From the NCBI GenBank assembly GCA_029204225.1, contig MU831864.1, positions 35,977 through 99,976 of the forward strand: DNA of 64,000 nucleotides, in the 5' to 3' direction. Under the pieces are notes generated by a model. The model was not told the origin of the DNA and searched no databases. It saw nothing but the letters and a program-made list of their open reading frames with translations. The position numbers and the translations under genes were made by a program. Position 1 is the first letter of the stretch; every line of letters starts with the position of its first letter. Source of the DNA: Diphasiastrum complanatum. Lineage: Eukaryota; Streptophyta; Lycopodiopsida; Lycopodiales; Lycopodiaceae. Shown one piece after another: positions 1 through 11,763 of the stretch.

Positions 1-1690
1 CTCAAAAGGTGTCCTTCCATCCAAAATAGCACTCGGCCACCTATTGCACAAGAAATTGGCACACAACAAAGCTTGATCTCAAAATGGTTTGTTAAGATCA
101 GCACTTAACCTCATAGCTTTAGCACTTTCACATAAAGTCCTATTCTTCCTTTCAGCCACTCCATTTTGTTGTGGGGTCCTTGATGTTGTATACTCCCTCT
201 TGATCCCATGCTCATCACAAAAGGCCTTGAACTTGTTAGATATGTACACACCACCATTGTCACCTCTCAAGCACTTGATCTTTGTGAAAAATTGGTTCTC
301 CCTTGCATTCTTGAACTTGACAAAGACATCATACACTTCATCCTTGCTCTTTAGAAGATAGATCCAACAAAATCTACTAAAATCATCAATGAATGTTACA
401 TACATCTTAGCTCCACTATTGCTAATTGTTGTAGTAAATCCATGAATATGCGGATGTACAACTTGAAAAGGCTTTGTAGATCTAGAAATAGATCTAGTAT
501 AAGGTAGTCTATGTGACTTAGACAAAGCACAAGACTCACAAACATGCTTGTCATTACTTAAGGAATTTGGAAGACCAATCACAACCTTCTTCCTTGCCAT
601 TACCTCCAATGACTTGAAGTTGAGGTGTCCCATCCTTTTGTGCCAAACCTCTTGAATAGAAATTTGCTCCCTCAACACATCCAAGTTGGCTAGCAATAAC
701 ACAAGAATCAAGTTTGAACAACTTCCCTTGCCTTTTACCTTTTCCAATCAAGACATCCTTCCTTTTGATCAAACAAGCATCTCCATCAAACTCCACCTTG
801 AGGCCCTTACTTAGCATTTGACTCACACTAAGCAAATTCTTGGTAATAGATGGAATAGACAAGACATCCTCCAAATGAACATTCCTATTTGTAGAGAGAG
901 AAATAGGAATTGTGCCAATCCCTTTGATTGCACACTCACCATCATTGGCCGTGTAGATCACCCTCTTGTCATCTCCATATGCCAACAAAGAAGTGAAGTA
1001 CTCTTTGTGAAAGGTCATGTGTGAACTTGCTCCACTATCAATCCACCAAGGATCTAGATCTCCATCATTAGCAAGCATACATGAAGACATCACAAAAGCA
1101 TCATCATTTGCATCTTTCACATCCAAACCATCCTCATCAAGAGTAAGATTACCTTGCTTGTCTCCTTGATCTCTCTTCTTCTTGTAGCACTCACTTGCAA
1201 AGTGTCCTTTGATGCCACAATAGAAGCACTTGAGCTTTGATCTATCCTTCTTTTTGCCACTTGAAGAAGCATCCACTTGATCTTGCCCTTTAGACCACTT
1301 GCTTTTGGTTTTGTCCTTGAATTTGCCCTTTGTGAACATAGCATCCTCTTGAAGTGTCGATGTAGATCCACCTCTTGCTTGAAGCCTATATTTCTCATTG
1401 ATCAAGATCTCTTGAAGATCCATCAAACTTGGCAAAGTTTTTTGAATAGCAATACTTTGAACAATGTAAGCATGAGCATCCAACAATCCATTAAGAATCA
1501 CTTGAATAAGCTCTCCTTCTTGAATGCTTTCATCTACGCAAGCTAACTCATCATTCAATGCTTTCATTTTCAAAATAAAAGTACTTGGACTTTCTTCATT
1601 CTTTTGCAAACAAGAAAAGATTTGCCTTCTTAGAGTCAACACTCAAACTCGTATTCTATCTTTCCCACACTTTCAAAAAGTGTTTATTCA
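1..1690 (-). pseudogene. Ty1/copia remnant: gag, protease, integrase (truncated both ends)
   Basis: On the minus strand, 1642 to 554 encodes a UBN2-type gag segment, a CX2CX4HX4C zinc knuckle (CFYCGIKGHFASEC) and the protease signature WWIDSGASSHM. A frameshift near 740 moves the frame to 747-79, which holds the GAG-pre-integrase HXnH/CX2C region and the integrase core (SDNGG-like RGDNGG, then GVAERKNRT). Breaks seen: the first catalytic Asp context HSDI has become HPHI (D to H); a TGA at 79-81 replaces the Trp expected in the conserved FWGEA motif; upstream of codon LTLRRQ the gag frame contains a stop, and similarity ends near 1690. The reading continues to the left edge (CNRW..LDGRTPFE), so the element runs out of the window. 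It is clearly related to, but distinct from, the complete element at 5339-11758. Dead copy; very confident of class. Confidence 0.9.
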
Positions 1691-1699
1691 AATGAAATT

Positions 1700-3005
1700 T
1701 AGACTAATGAACTTTGAAAAGTCAACCTCTAAGTCTAAAACAAGTTTTGGCCTCAATATGCCAAATATGAAAATATTTCAAAATGTGATGAAACTAGTTG
1801 AATCTTTCACAGGTACCTTATAGACGAAAACCCATATGGTGCCCACACTGCTGGGCTACGCATCCTGCTGATGCTTGTCCTTCATATCGGCCTATCCAAG
1901 CACATACAGTCCAACAATATGAAAAACAACCGTCACCATCTGGACATTCCTTGACTTATCATGAATATGTGGTGAAACCGGCCACTTCATGGTTGATTGT
2001 CCAGTTAAGACCTAGTACCATGCTGAGTGTCCCGACTGTATCAGAAAACACAGTTTCAAAGACTCTCCAAAGCAACCAACTAAGATCCTACCTGCTCGTC
2101 ACGTTAGTTATGAATCACGATAGGATCCTCACGACAACAACGTGAGCACCATGGCAACAAACAATTAAACTTGCTGCTCACTCGAGAAGTTTCTAGCAAA
2201 CTTCTACAATACCGAACAATACACCAGCTCCATAATGAAAAAGACAATATGAAATGAGTCCTTGTCGAAAGAAAGTGAAACCGATATTCCGTCATCTGTT
2301 ACAATGTCCAACCGAGAGCAACCTCCACAAGGAATTGACAGTTTTTCTCCACTTCTACAACCTCAAATATATTTGTCTTTCCACATGCTGATAAGATTTC
2401 CAATGTGCCAATACACAATATTTCTCAGATTCGGAAATCCAGATAGAGATTTGGTTCCGAATCTCTTGTTCAGACAGGTCCTCAGGACATAGTACCTCAT
2501 CCATACCTGCATCTCAAGCTATATCTTACAACATCTGCTATCAATGATGGTAGATTTAGTGTCATCCACCCTGCCTTGTTTTGACAAGGGCATATCAGAG
2601 TAAGCCATATTACTCTACAAAACAAAAGGAATATTGTAATTGTCAAGGTACATTATCAATGTTGATGAATGCAAGTTTTGTTAGACAAGTGCACTACAGT
2701 TCTAACTCTCTGTACAGTTTGTTTATTTCCTTGTTGCTCTTCATTCCTAGTGTGTGATTGATTTTTGCATGAGAAATACCTACTGCACGAGAGTCTTCCA
2801 TAGAGCATCTCCAGAACACATTTTCACTCATCTATCCATCTTCAAATTCCCTTGTACAGCAGTTTAGGATTTTTGAGGCATATGAGAAATCCATGTCAAA
2901 TTAGAGTTGATTCCTGCATCTCATTGCCATATTTTTTTTTGAGTCAACTACAACAAGATCAAAACAAATTTAGCTAAAATTTGTTCAATCTTTAGTCCAG
3001 TCGCA
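1700..3005. other. Unassigned sequence with a short decayed plus-strand frame
   Basis: No gene could be supported. A plus-strand frame at about 1804-2145 reads a cysteine/histidine cluster (WCPHCWATHPADACP), resembling a zinc-knuckle linker, but it decays into stops downstream and I cannot assign it. The rest is A/T-rich with no repeats that stood out. Confidence 0.3.
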
Positions 3006-3009
3006 TATT

Positions 3010-4370
3010 CAACAAGTTTCAACTACGTGTTCCACACGCCGATCCATAACAATGATCCAATCAGCCTACGATAGGGTGTATTGGTCGTTCGTTTATCTTC
3101 CTCGAGAGTCTGCGGACAATGTGCCTTGCTCAGTATTGTTCCATGTATCATAGGAGTATGCACACCTTTGCATTCGAGCATGTTGAAGTCTTCAATGATC
3201 TTTAGAGTGTACTTTTGTTGGTGAAGATACATCTTGCCACCTTCAAAGTCTCTCTGTATCTGCAAGCCTAGATAGATTTTAGCTTTTCCTAGGTCAACGA
3301 TTTCAAATATTTCAGAAATGTCTCTTTTGACATCTGAAATTAACTTATCTCTTCTTGAGAAGATAAGCATGTCATCACCATAACAGCTAAAATGATTATT
3401 TCATTTTAAACATGTTTGATATAGACATTTGACTCAACAAATAGAGGTTTGAAGTCTAAGGAACATGGTGCTTCATCCTTCTTTCTATATCATTGTCTGG
3501 CTACTTGTTTCAGACCATAAATGCTTTTATTCATGTGACATCCATATTCTGGATATTCTTGGCTTACAAAACCAAGTGGTTGGTCCATGAATAAGTCTTC
3601 TTCCAATTCTGCGTGCAGGAAAGCGGTCTTCTCATCCACAATATGAATTTTCAGATCATGAGCCACTGCATACGCGAATAACAGGCAAATTGATATGTGT
3701 TTGATTACCTATGAGAAAGTATCAGTGAAGTTGATCTCATACTTCTGTGAAAATCCTTTAGCAACCAACCTTGCTTTGTATCTGATGTTTTCTCCATCAG
3801 GGCCTATTTTGATCTTGTAGATCCACTTGCATTTGACTGGTCTTCTACCATCAGGTATAGGTGCAAGTGTCCATACATTGTTCTTATACATGGATGACAT
3901 TTCGTCCTTCATTGCTTGAATCCAGCGATCTTTATCTGGTCCATCAACAACTTCCTCAAATGTTTGAGGTTCATCTGAGAAACCACAATATTCAATGGCT
4001 GCATTTGTTAAAACATCATGGCCATACCTTTCTAGTGGTTTTTGTTGTCTATCAGATCTTCTCACAATTGGTTTCGAGTTCGATTTTGCAGTTTCAGGTA
4101 CGACATTTTCTGCTAAAAATTGAGCTAGTGATTCGAGTCTGTCAGATACTCGATCTTGACCTCCCTCTAAATTTGGTAATTCTGGTTCATCTTCTGCTTG
4201 TTTTACTTCTGTTGTCGTTGGTAGCTCATAATAGTTTTTGAGAATCTCATAGCCGACTAGATCACTGTCTGCTATGTATTTTGACTCATCGAATTTAACA
4301 TCTCGAACAACTTTTATTTAGCCAATTTTGGGTACATAGATGTTGAAAATGAATCCTTTCGAATTCCATC
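3010..4370 (-). pseudogene. Second Ty1/copia remnant: integrase C-end to reverse transcriptase
   Basis: Reading leftwards from about 4360, the minus strand gives a copia integrase/RT linker (YVPKIG, then RDVKFDE), an acidic hinge, and the start of reverse transcriptase (CKWIYKIK..GPDGE, YKARLVAKGFSQ) at 4065-3709. The middle of RT is readable across frames at 3708-3380 (VDEKTAFLHAELEEDLFMDQP, SIYGLKQ). The catalytic box appears as YGDD near 3380-3390 rather than the usual YVDD, followed by MLIFSRRDKL and DLGKAKIYLGLQIQ down to 3023. Several frameshifts and stops (for example TGA at the RQW position) make it non-functional. RNase H and LTRs were not found. The sequence differs enough from the neighbouring copia elements to be another lineage. 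Confidence 0.85.
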
Positions 4371-4399
4371 AAGACAAAGTGAACTTATCGTTCTGTCGG

Positions 4400-5338
4400 A
4401 TATTTCAGTAATCCAGGCATTGGGGTTTCCGAACGAAGGTGAAACCATCCATGGAAGCGGATTTGCATACAACCACAACTGCCTGAAGCCCTTCCTAGAA
4501 GATGATGGTACAACAAACATCTTTATGAATGACGGCTACGCAATCCGCTATATCAAAGACAAGGAGACGAGAAGCAACGGAGTTGTTGCAGATGCTGATC
4601 GAGGTCTAGAAACCCAGAATGGACCAAATCTCCCCTAGTAACTTATTTGCCTTATCTTTCGCAATGGGGGAGCAAGATATTCAGCACTACAATTGGGCAG
4701 ACAAGCTGACAAAGAAACTCCACGCAGCGTTGAAGGCCAAGAAAGCAGTGACCAAGGTTGGGCACATCCTAGCCATGGTCCTCACTCACTAGTTGGGAGC
4801 CCACTGTGCAGATCGCATCCGGGACATCCAGACCAAGTATCCAGATGTGCCGCACCAAGCCACTCAGCGCACACAAATCTTCAAGCGCATACTGCCTGAA
4901 GGTGAATCACCTACAAGAATCACGTGTGCAGACAATCCAGTACGACAATCAAGCCTCAAGAAGCACACATAGCCGATGAAAAAGATCCACAACCAAGAGC
5001 TCCACAACAAACAGATGTCCAAGAAACAGATGCTGAGGATTTAGGAGGTGATAGCTTTGTGACAGATGACTCGGGCACTTTTGACCACAAACTAGTGGCC
5101 TAGTACTTAGCTCAGCTAGCGGCAATTCTCACTAGCTCGACCTCTCCAATGATACTTCCAACCACAATAGGTCAAGCTATACAACAACCATGTTTAGCAC
5201 CAACTTCTTGGAACAGGCATGTCACTTGATGCCACGATGATCACCACCACTACCGTCCTCCCGTCCACCACCTCACCCTCCATCACAGTCACTACCTCCT
5301 TTCCTCCACTCACCATTTCCGTTTCTTTACCATCTCCC
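4400..5338 (+). pseudogene. Left part of an unrecognised decayed coding region split by the copia insertion
   Basis: The plus strand carries successive open stretches joined by frameshifts and stops: 4420-4638 (an acidic 72-residue frame), then in another frame from about 4660 a basic helical stretch (WADKLTKKLHAALKAKKAV), a charged linker (about 4970-5090, QTDVQETDAEDLGGDSF), and a Thr/Ser/Pro-rich segment starting at ATG 5219 or 5237. That last frame is open right up to the transposon junction at 5338 and continues at 11764. I do not recognise the protein. It could be a gag-like protein of an old element or a host pseudogene. Function should not be inferred. Confidence 0.45.
5334..5338. other. 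Left target-site duplication CTCCC of the complete copia element
   Basis: The five bases before the left LTR are CTCCC, matching exactly the five bases after the right LTR (11759-11763). A 5-bp duplication is standard for copia integrases and fixes both element ends. Confidence 0.95.
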
Positions 5339-5993
5339 TGTGAAAAATACAGATCCTAAGTGGATCTAAACTCCAAGATCATTGGCTTGAATGCTTGCAC
5401 TCCAAACTACATAAGCTAGGAATTGGCAACACATTCTATGCTACCTAGAATGCAAAGAACTTGATCAAAAAGCATTTATCACAAATGGAAACTTCCATAA
5501 ACATCAAGTGCGGCCCAAAATAGCATTATACAGTCCATAATACATCAGCCTACCACTTTTGGAAAGCACCTAAGATCATACACAATAGCTTGAAGACAAT
5601 ACACACAACAATGCTCTCAATGGAGGAAGAAACAATGACAATGATCTATTGATCTCAATGAAGCATACAAAAGGTTTCTCCAACCTGTTCTCCACGACTT
5701 CCCTACTATTTATGGATGAGGAAGATGACTCTCTCTCCTCTCTCTAGAAGGTACTTGACCCTAGATATTCCCTATATAGGAAAAATAGCTAAAAATGGCT
5801 TATATGACCAAAATACATCAAAATGGTCTCATTTTGAAGGGTATGAAGTTTGACACTTCATCATACTGAAAAAATACAGTAAATAAAAACATTGTGGCCT
5901 GGTTCACACGTGTGAAACTCCAGAACCAAAACTATTTACAATTTTAGCCAATTTAGGCCTCAAACTAGCTAGGAAATGTTGACAATTTTCACA
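5339..5993 (-). repeat. 3' LTR of the complete copia element
   Basis: 655 bp, TGTGAAAA...TTTTCACA, an 8-bp perfect terminal inverted repeat. On the coding (minus) strand it follows the polypurine tract directly, and the first bases of this LTR (TGTGA) provide the stop codon of pol. No difference from the other LTR was seen. Confidence 0.96.
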
Positions 5994-8139
5994 CTCCCTC
6001 TTCAACATTGGATGCTAGTTTCAACATAGTCTTTGAGCACATTCCAAGATTAGATTTATGCATTAAATATAGGTCCTTTCCCAATGGTTTGGTGAAGATA
6101 TCAGCCACACACTCCTTTGAAGAGACATGTTGAAGCTCCACCTCTTTGGCAATGACTTGATCTCTCACAAAATGGTGAGCAATCTCAATGTGCTTGCTCC
6201 TTGCATGAAAAACAGGATTGCTTGCCAAGCTTTGGGCTGAAAGGTTATCACAAAGTATGATTGGAGTCTTCTCTGGTTCCAGCAAGTGAAGATCCAATAA
6301 CATCCTCTTGATCCAAAGAATCTCCTTGGTGCATGTTGTTAATGCCTTGTACTCGGCTTCGGTGGAAGATAGAGAGATAGTTGGTTGCTTCTTTGATAGC
6401 CATGAGACCACTCCATCTCCAAGATAGATTGCAAAGGCACTTGTTGACTTCCTATCCATTTGATCACCTGCAAAATCTGAATTTGAAAATCCACAAAGGT
6501 TAGGTGTAGTACCTCCATACAAGATGCCAAAATCTCTAGATCCCGAGATGTATCTAAGTACTCTCTTTCCTAGCTTCCAATGAGCCTCACTAGGATCTTG
6601 CATAAATTGACTTAGTTTACCAACCACAAAGCTTAGATCAGGTCTTGTGATGGTTAACCATATAAGAGATCCTATTAGCTTTCTATAGAGAGTAATGTCC
6701 TTGAAGGATCTTTCATTACTTCTTGTAGTTAGCTTTACATTTGATTCCATAGGAGTAGAAACAACTTTACAATCTTCCATATGAAACCTTTTTAGAATAG
6801 AGTTAACATACTTTTCTTGACATATGAATGTAGATTTAGAAGTTCTAATAATCTCTATTCCTAAGATATAATGAAGTTTACCAAGATCTTGAATTTCAAA
6901 CTCTCTTTTGAGTGCCATCTTGATTTCATCTATATCTAGATTGTTACCACCACTTAAGATAATGTCATCAACATAGATCAAAAGTAAAGTGATATCATTT
7001 TCATTCAATCTAAAGTAGAGAGAATGATCATACTCACTCATAACAAAGTTTTGAGAAAGTAAGAAGGAATTGAGCTTAGCATACCAACTCCTTGGTGCTT
7101 GCTTTAGCCCATACAAACTCTTTTGGAGATAGCACACATGATTAGGCTCATCATGTGAAACATAGCCCTCGGGTTGCTCCATGTAAATATCTTCTTCAAG
7201 ATCACCATTCAAGAAGGCATTAGTAACATCCATTTGCCACATATCCCAATCATAAAGAGTTGCAAGAGAGATTAGGATTCGAATAGTTACCATCTTTGCC
7301 ATGGGTGCAAAGGTCTCATCATAGTCAATACCATATTCTTGAGCATACCCCTTTGCCACCAACCTTGCCTTGTACTTGTTGATTGATCCATCTTGATTTG
7401 TCTTGATCTTGAAGATCCACTTACAACCAATTGCCTTCTTGTCCTTTGGAAGCTTTACCAACCTCCATGTGTTGCTTTTGATGAGTGCTTGATGCTCATG
7501 ATCCATGGCTTGGATCCATTCCTTCTTTTGAATTGCTTCACCTACACAAGTTGGTTCATCAAAAGAGGTAAGAAAAGCAAAGTTAGAGTTGTCCACCACT
7601 TGCTTTCCTTTTTCATCATAGGTTAGCCTTGATGGCTTAGCCCTTTGCCTTTGAGTCTTCCTTGAAGTTTGCTTTGGAGTGGCATCTCCATCTTCATCCA
7701 AGACATCTTGCACATCATGATGATTAGTAGGCACATCAACATCAACATCAACAACATTGGAAACATTCTCTTCATGAAAGATGACATCCCTACTTATGAC
7801 AACTTTCTTTGTAGAAGGAATGTACACTTTGTAAGCCTTGCTTACTTCACTATAGCCAACAAACACACCCTTCTTTGATGAAGGATCTTCTTTAGTTCTA
7901 TCATCAAGTGTGATATTGACAAAACATGTACATCCAAAGATCCTACAATGCTTGACACTCGGCCTTCTACCATAAAGAACCTCATGAGGAGTTTTACCAT
8001 CCAAGGAAGCACTTGTCCATCTATTACATAGATAGTTAGCACATGCTAAAGCTTCCCCCCAAAAAGACTTAGCAAGATTAGCATGTAGTCTCATTGCCTT
8101 GGCACATTCACAAAGGGTTCTATTCTTCCTCTCGGCCAC
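5989..8139 (-). pseudogene. pol: copia pol: integrase C-part, reverse transcriptase, RNase H (downstream of amber stop)
   Basis: This frame is the in-frame continuation of the gag-protease-integrase frame ending at 8146. It starts with the integrase catalytic Glu motif (AERKNRT) and runs through the integrase C-domain and a long linker to RT: CKWIFKIK, YKARLVAKGYAQ, DVTNAFLNGDLEEDIYMEQPEG, SLYGLKQAPRSWY, and the YVDD box. RNase H follows (GDGVVSWLSKKQ, SSTEAEY, then CDN and SKHIEI). About 716 residues, with no other lesion seen. The stop codon TGA (5989-5991) lies inside the 3' LTR. Because of the upstream TAG this part would be made only by readthrough, so the element is probably non-autonomous at present. 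Confidence 0.93.
5994..6003 (-). promoter_or_regulatory. Polypurine tract (plus-strand primer) of the copia element
   Basis: On the coding strand GAAGAGGGAG abuts the 3' LTR. It also encodes the last residues of pol (Glu-Glu-Gly), so coding sequence and primer overlap. Confidence 0.9.
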
Positions 8140-8145
8140 TCCATT

Positions 8146-9942
8146 CTATTGTGGAGTCCTAGGACTAGACATCTCCCTCTTAATCCCATGTGCTATACAA
8201 AAGTCTTTGAACCTATTTGAGGTGTATTCCCCTCCATTATCAGATCTTAAGCATTTGATCTTTGTATTGAATTGGTTTTCCATTTCATTCTTGAACTTGA
8301 CAAATGCAGCAAACACTTCATCCTTACTTTTAAGAAGATAGATCCAAGTATACCTACTAAAGTCATCAATGAAAGTTGCATACATCTTTGCCCCACCATT
8401 GCTAGTTGTACTAGAAGAATGAATATCAGAATGCACAAGTTGAAAAGCTTCTTTAGATCTAGAAGTAGATCTAGAATAAGCAAGTCTATGAGATTTGGAC
8501 AAGGCACAATGTTCACAAACACTATTGTTTGCAACAAGACTTTTAGGGAGACCAAGAACAAGCTCTTTCTTTGCCATTACCTCCAAAGATTTGAAGTTGG
8601 GATGGCCCAACCTCTTGTGCCAAACTTCTTGGTTTGTCAATTGCTCCCTAGCCATACATCCTTCATGATTAGAGATCACACATGCATCAAGCTTGAAAAG
8701 TTTACCATACCTCCTACCTTGAGCAATCAAGGATCCACATTTACTTATCAAACATGCATCTCCAATGAACTCCACATCAAGTCCTTTGTCAATCATTTGA
8801 CTTACACTAAGCAAATTCTTAGTGATTGAAGGAATGTACAAAACATTTTCAAGATTTGCTTTCCTATTTGTTGAAAGGGAAATAGGAATAGTGCCTATGC
8901 CTTTGATGTCACATTGACCATCATTTGCAGTGTAGATGATGTTACCTTCTCCCTCATAAGACAATAAGGATGTAAAGTATTCCTTATGTCTTGTCATGTG
9001 AGATGAGGCTCCACTATCAATCCACCAAGGATCATTATCATCTATGTTGGCTAACAAACTTGAAGTCATAACAAGTGATTCACATGTGTTATGTTCTTCC
9101 TCATCTATTGTAAGATTTCCTTGCCTCTCTCCTTGCTCTCTTTTCTTCTTATAACATTCATTTGCAAAATGACCTTTTATCCCACAATAAAAGCACTTGA
9201 ACTTTGACTTATTGTTCTTAGTAGAAGAGGAAGAGGAAGAGTGATCATCATGATCAAAGTTACCACCTTTGGACCATTTCCCTTTGCCTTTACCTTTGCC
9301 CTTGAATTTGCCTTTTGTGAAGAAAGCCTCTTCACCTCCACCTTGCAAGGATGCACCATCAAGCTTTGATTGCAACCTATGTTCTTCAGCCAATAAGATT
9401 TCTTGCAAGTCAACCACACTTGGCAAGACTCTTTGAATGGCAAAACTTTGCACAAGGTTAGCATGTTCATTTAGCAAACCATTCAACATAACTTGGACTA
9501 TTTCACCATCTTTTATGTTCTCATCAATGCATGCTAAATCATCACTTAGGGACTTAACTCTCAAGATAAATGCATGAGCACTTTCACCCTCTCTTTGCCT
9601 ACTAGAAAATATTTGTCTCCTTAGGGTCAATACCCTAGATGTGGACTTTGATTCAAAGAGCTTCTTTAAGGCATTCCATGCCTCACTTGCACTTTGACAC
9701 TTTCCAACTTCCTTGAGAAGTTCATTTGTAACATTCATTTTAATGATATGAAGAGCCCTTTTGGCCTTCTTATCAAACCTTTGTTGCTCTTGAAGTGTGA
9801 GAGGTCTCTCTTCAATTTCTGCAACTATGTCCATGAGTTCATTCAACTCAAGTAAGGACTCCATCCTCACTTTCCAAGTAGAGTAGTTTGATGAACTCAA
9901 CCTTTCACTAGACTCTAGCATGATCCCACCATTGGAAGCCAT
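8146..9942 (-). CDS. gag-pol: copia gag-protease-integrase N-part, ending at an amber stop
   Basis: 598 residues from ATG 9942-9940. Residues about 15-200 are the UBN2/gag region (YSTWKVRMESLL, AWNALKKLFES). A Lys/Gly-rich stretch (208-225) precedes the zinc knuckle C250, C253, H258, C263. Aspartic protease active site DSG is at 309-311. The integrase zinc region has H442/H447 and C476/C479. Catalytic Asp are D506 (HSDI) and D568 (SDNGG). The frame ends at TAG (8146-8148), where Gln is expected in RTPQQNGVAE; the catalytic Glu comes five codons later, giving DD35E spacing if the stop is read as a residue. CAG to TAG is a single C-to-T change. Everything else looks intact. Confidence 0.93.
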   Translation of the reverse strand: MASNGGIMLESSERLSSSNYSTWKVRMESLLELNELMDIVAEIEERPLTLQEQQRFDKKAKRALHIIKMNVTNELLKEVGKCQSASEAWNALKKLFESKSTSRVLTLRRQIFSSRQREGESAHAFILRVKSLSDDLACIDENIKDGEIVQVMLNGLLNEHANLVQSFAIQRVLPSVVDLQEILLAEEHRLQSKLDGASLQGGGEEAFFTKGKFKGKGKGKGKWSKGGNFDHDDHSSSSSSTKNNKSKFKCFYCGIKGHFANECYKKKREQGERQGNLTIDEEEHNTCESLVMTSSLLANIDDNDPWWIDSGASSHMTRHKEYFTSLLSYEGEGNIIYTANDGQCDIKGIGTIPISLSTNRKANLENVLYIPSITKNLLSVSQMIDKGLDVEFIGDACLISKCGSLIAQGRRYGKLFKLDACVISNHEGCMAREQLTNQEVWHKRLGHPNFKSLEVMAKKELVLGLPKSLVANNSVCEHCALSKSHRLAYSRSTSRSKEAFQLVHSDIHSSSTTSNGGAKMYATFIDDFSRYTWIYLLKSKDEVFAAFVKFKNEMENQFNTKIKCLRSDNGGEYTSNRFKDFCIAHGIKREMSSPRTPQ

Positions 9943-11091
9943 GATTCTAATGTTTCTTCAACTTTTAGGTTTTGTCCTAAAGCACTTAGCACTCACTTTT
10001 CTCTCAACAAATGATAGATAAAGAGATCTATGAAGATTTAGGACCCTAAAACACTTCTATCTTGAACCTAGATGGTTTCCAAGCATAGAAAGGAAGATTG
10101 AAACACATGCAACACTTTGCACACACTAAGAATGGATTACAAAATCAAACCAACCTGAACACACTCTTGCTTAAGCTCTCAAACTTTCCAGCAAGTGACC
10201 AAATCAAGTTATGGTGTGAAGAGCTACTTGCATTCTTAGAAAATACCCAAAACTAGGATGCCAAGATTACCTAGTAATGAACAAACTTGATCAACACACT
10301 AAGATACTGATTCAACCTGTAAAACCACATGTAAACCACACTTCTAAAAGTTTATAAACTCCAGCAAGTGATAAATACAAGATTTAGAGGTGAATGAATG
10401 AGCACACTTAGTGAATCACAAGACTAGCTTCACTATCTTGTCAAATCTTGGTGTTTAGATGTAGATCTAAGATCACTTCACATGAGAATGTTCCTCAACC
10501 TGTTAAGAACCTGAAAACACACTTGCATAATGGTTAACACCTTCCAGCAAATGCTCCAATCAAATTACATAAGGAGAGTTACTTACATGCTCAACAAAGT
10601 ACACCAAAAATTATGCCAAAATTGATGACAATCTTTACAATATGCTCTTCACAATGGAGCTTACAATATGTTCACCCAAAAAAGGGGATCTTTCATCCAA
10701 ATGGGAGCTTTGCTCAGCCTTTAGGAGAATTACAACTCACTCAAAAGAGCATTTGTCATCCACTTAAGGAGAAGTTTCATCCACTTAAGGAGAGTGTTCA
10801 TCCAAGAATGGAGATTGTCAACAATAGGATTGAAAAGAACATTGTTAGTATTGAATATGCACAAGCCTCACAATCACAAATGATTAGGTGTTATGATCTG
10901 ATCCAAAATAGTTTCTTTTCAGCCTCTGATCTTCAATAGACCTGAAATATGCTTTTGATCCACAAGTTCAACTCACAAAACAAAGGTTAGTAAGATTTGA
11001 TCAACAAAGCAATGCAAAATCATGCTAGAACTTGATCAAACATCCAAATATCACCAAAAATGGAATACTTACTGTAAATAGAAGCCAACCA
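9943..11091 (-). other. Untranslated leader of the copia element with imperfect internal repeats
   Basis: About 1.15 kb between PBS and gag ATG with no supportable coding. It contains three diverged repeats, each with CAACCTG followed about 40 bases later by CCAGCAAGTG or a close variant (10151/10188, 10313/10361, 10496/10544; period about 175-183 bp). A 16-bp motif CATCCACTTAAGGAGA occurs twice, 21 bp apart (10757, 10778). Long leaders can carry packaging signals, but that is not shown here. Confidence 0.7.
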
Positions 11092-11103
11092 GCTCTGATA
11101 CCA
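11092..11103 (-). promoter_or_regulatory. Primer-binding site for initiator tRNA-Met
   Basis: On the coding strand TGGTATCAGAGC begins directly at the 5' LTR end. It is the classical plant LTR-retrotransposon PBS complementary to the 3' end of tRNA-iMet. Confidence 0.95.
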
Positions 11104-11758
11104 TGTGAAAAATACAGATCCTAAGTGGATCTAAACTCCAAGATCATTGGCTTGAATGCTTGCACTCCAAACTACATAAGCTAGGAATTGGCAACACATT
11201 CTATGCTACCTAGAATGCAAAGAACTTGATCAAAAAGCATTTATCACAAATGGAAACTTCCATAAACATCAAGTGCGGCCCAAAATAGCATTATACAGTC
11301 CATAATACATCAGCCTACCACTTTTGGAAAGCACCTAAGATCATACACAATAGCTTGAAGACAATACACACAACAATGCTCTCAATGGAGGAAGAAACAA
11401 TGACAATGATCTATTGATCTCAATGAAGCATACAAAAGGTTTCTCCAACCTGTTCTCCACGACTTCCCTACTATTTATGGATGAGGAAGATGACTCTCTC
11501 TCCTCTCTCTAGAAGGTACTTGACCCTAGATATTCCCTATATAGGAAAAATAGCTAAAAATGGCTTATATGACCAAAATACATCAAAATGGTCTCATTTT
11601 GAAGGGTATGAAGTTTGACACTTCATCATACTGAAAAAATACAGTAAATAAAAACATTGTGGCCTGGTTCACACGTGTGAAACTCCAGAACCAAAACTAT
11701 TTACAATTTTAGCCAATTTAGGCCTCAAACTAGCTAGGAAATGTTGACAATTTTCACA
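11104..11758 (-). repeat. 5' LTR of the complete copia element
   Basis: 655 bp, reading identically to 5339-5993. It should hold the element promoter; a TATATAGG string (mid-LTR) on the plus strand is a possible core, but I could not assign the start site. Confidence 0.96.
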
Positions 11759-11763
11759 CTCCC
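11759..11763. other. Right target-site duplication CTCCC
   Basis: Exact match to 5334-5338. One copy has to be removed to restore the pre-insertion sequence. Confidence 0.95.

Larger units (their letters stand above)
5339..11758 (-). mobile_element. Complete Ty1/copia LTR retrotransposon, 6420 bp, minus strand
   Basis: Two 655-bp LTRs (5339-5993 and 11104-11758), starting TGTGAAAA and ending TTTTCACA, appear identical base for base on reading. They bracket gag-pol in the order gag, protease, integrase, RT, RNase H (Ty1/copia order). A PBS for initiator tRNA-Met and a purine tract sit just inside the LTRs, and a perfect CTCCC duplication flanks the whole. LTR identity implies a recent insertion. 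The one visible lesion is a TAG codon at 8146-8148 in the integrase. It landed in an already decayed reading frame whose halves lie at 4400-5338 and 11764-12215. Confidence 0.97.
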
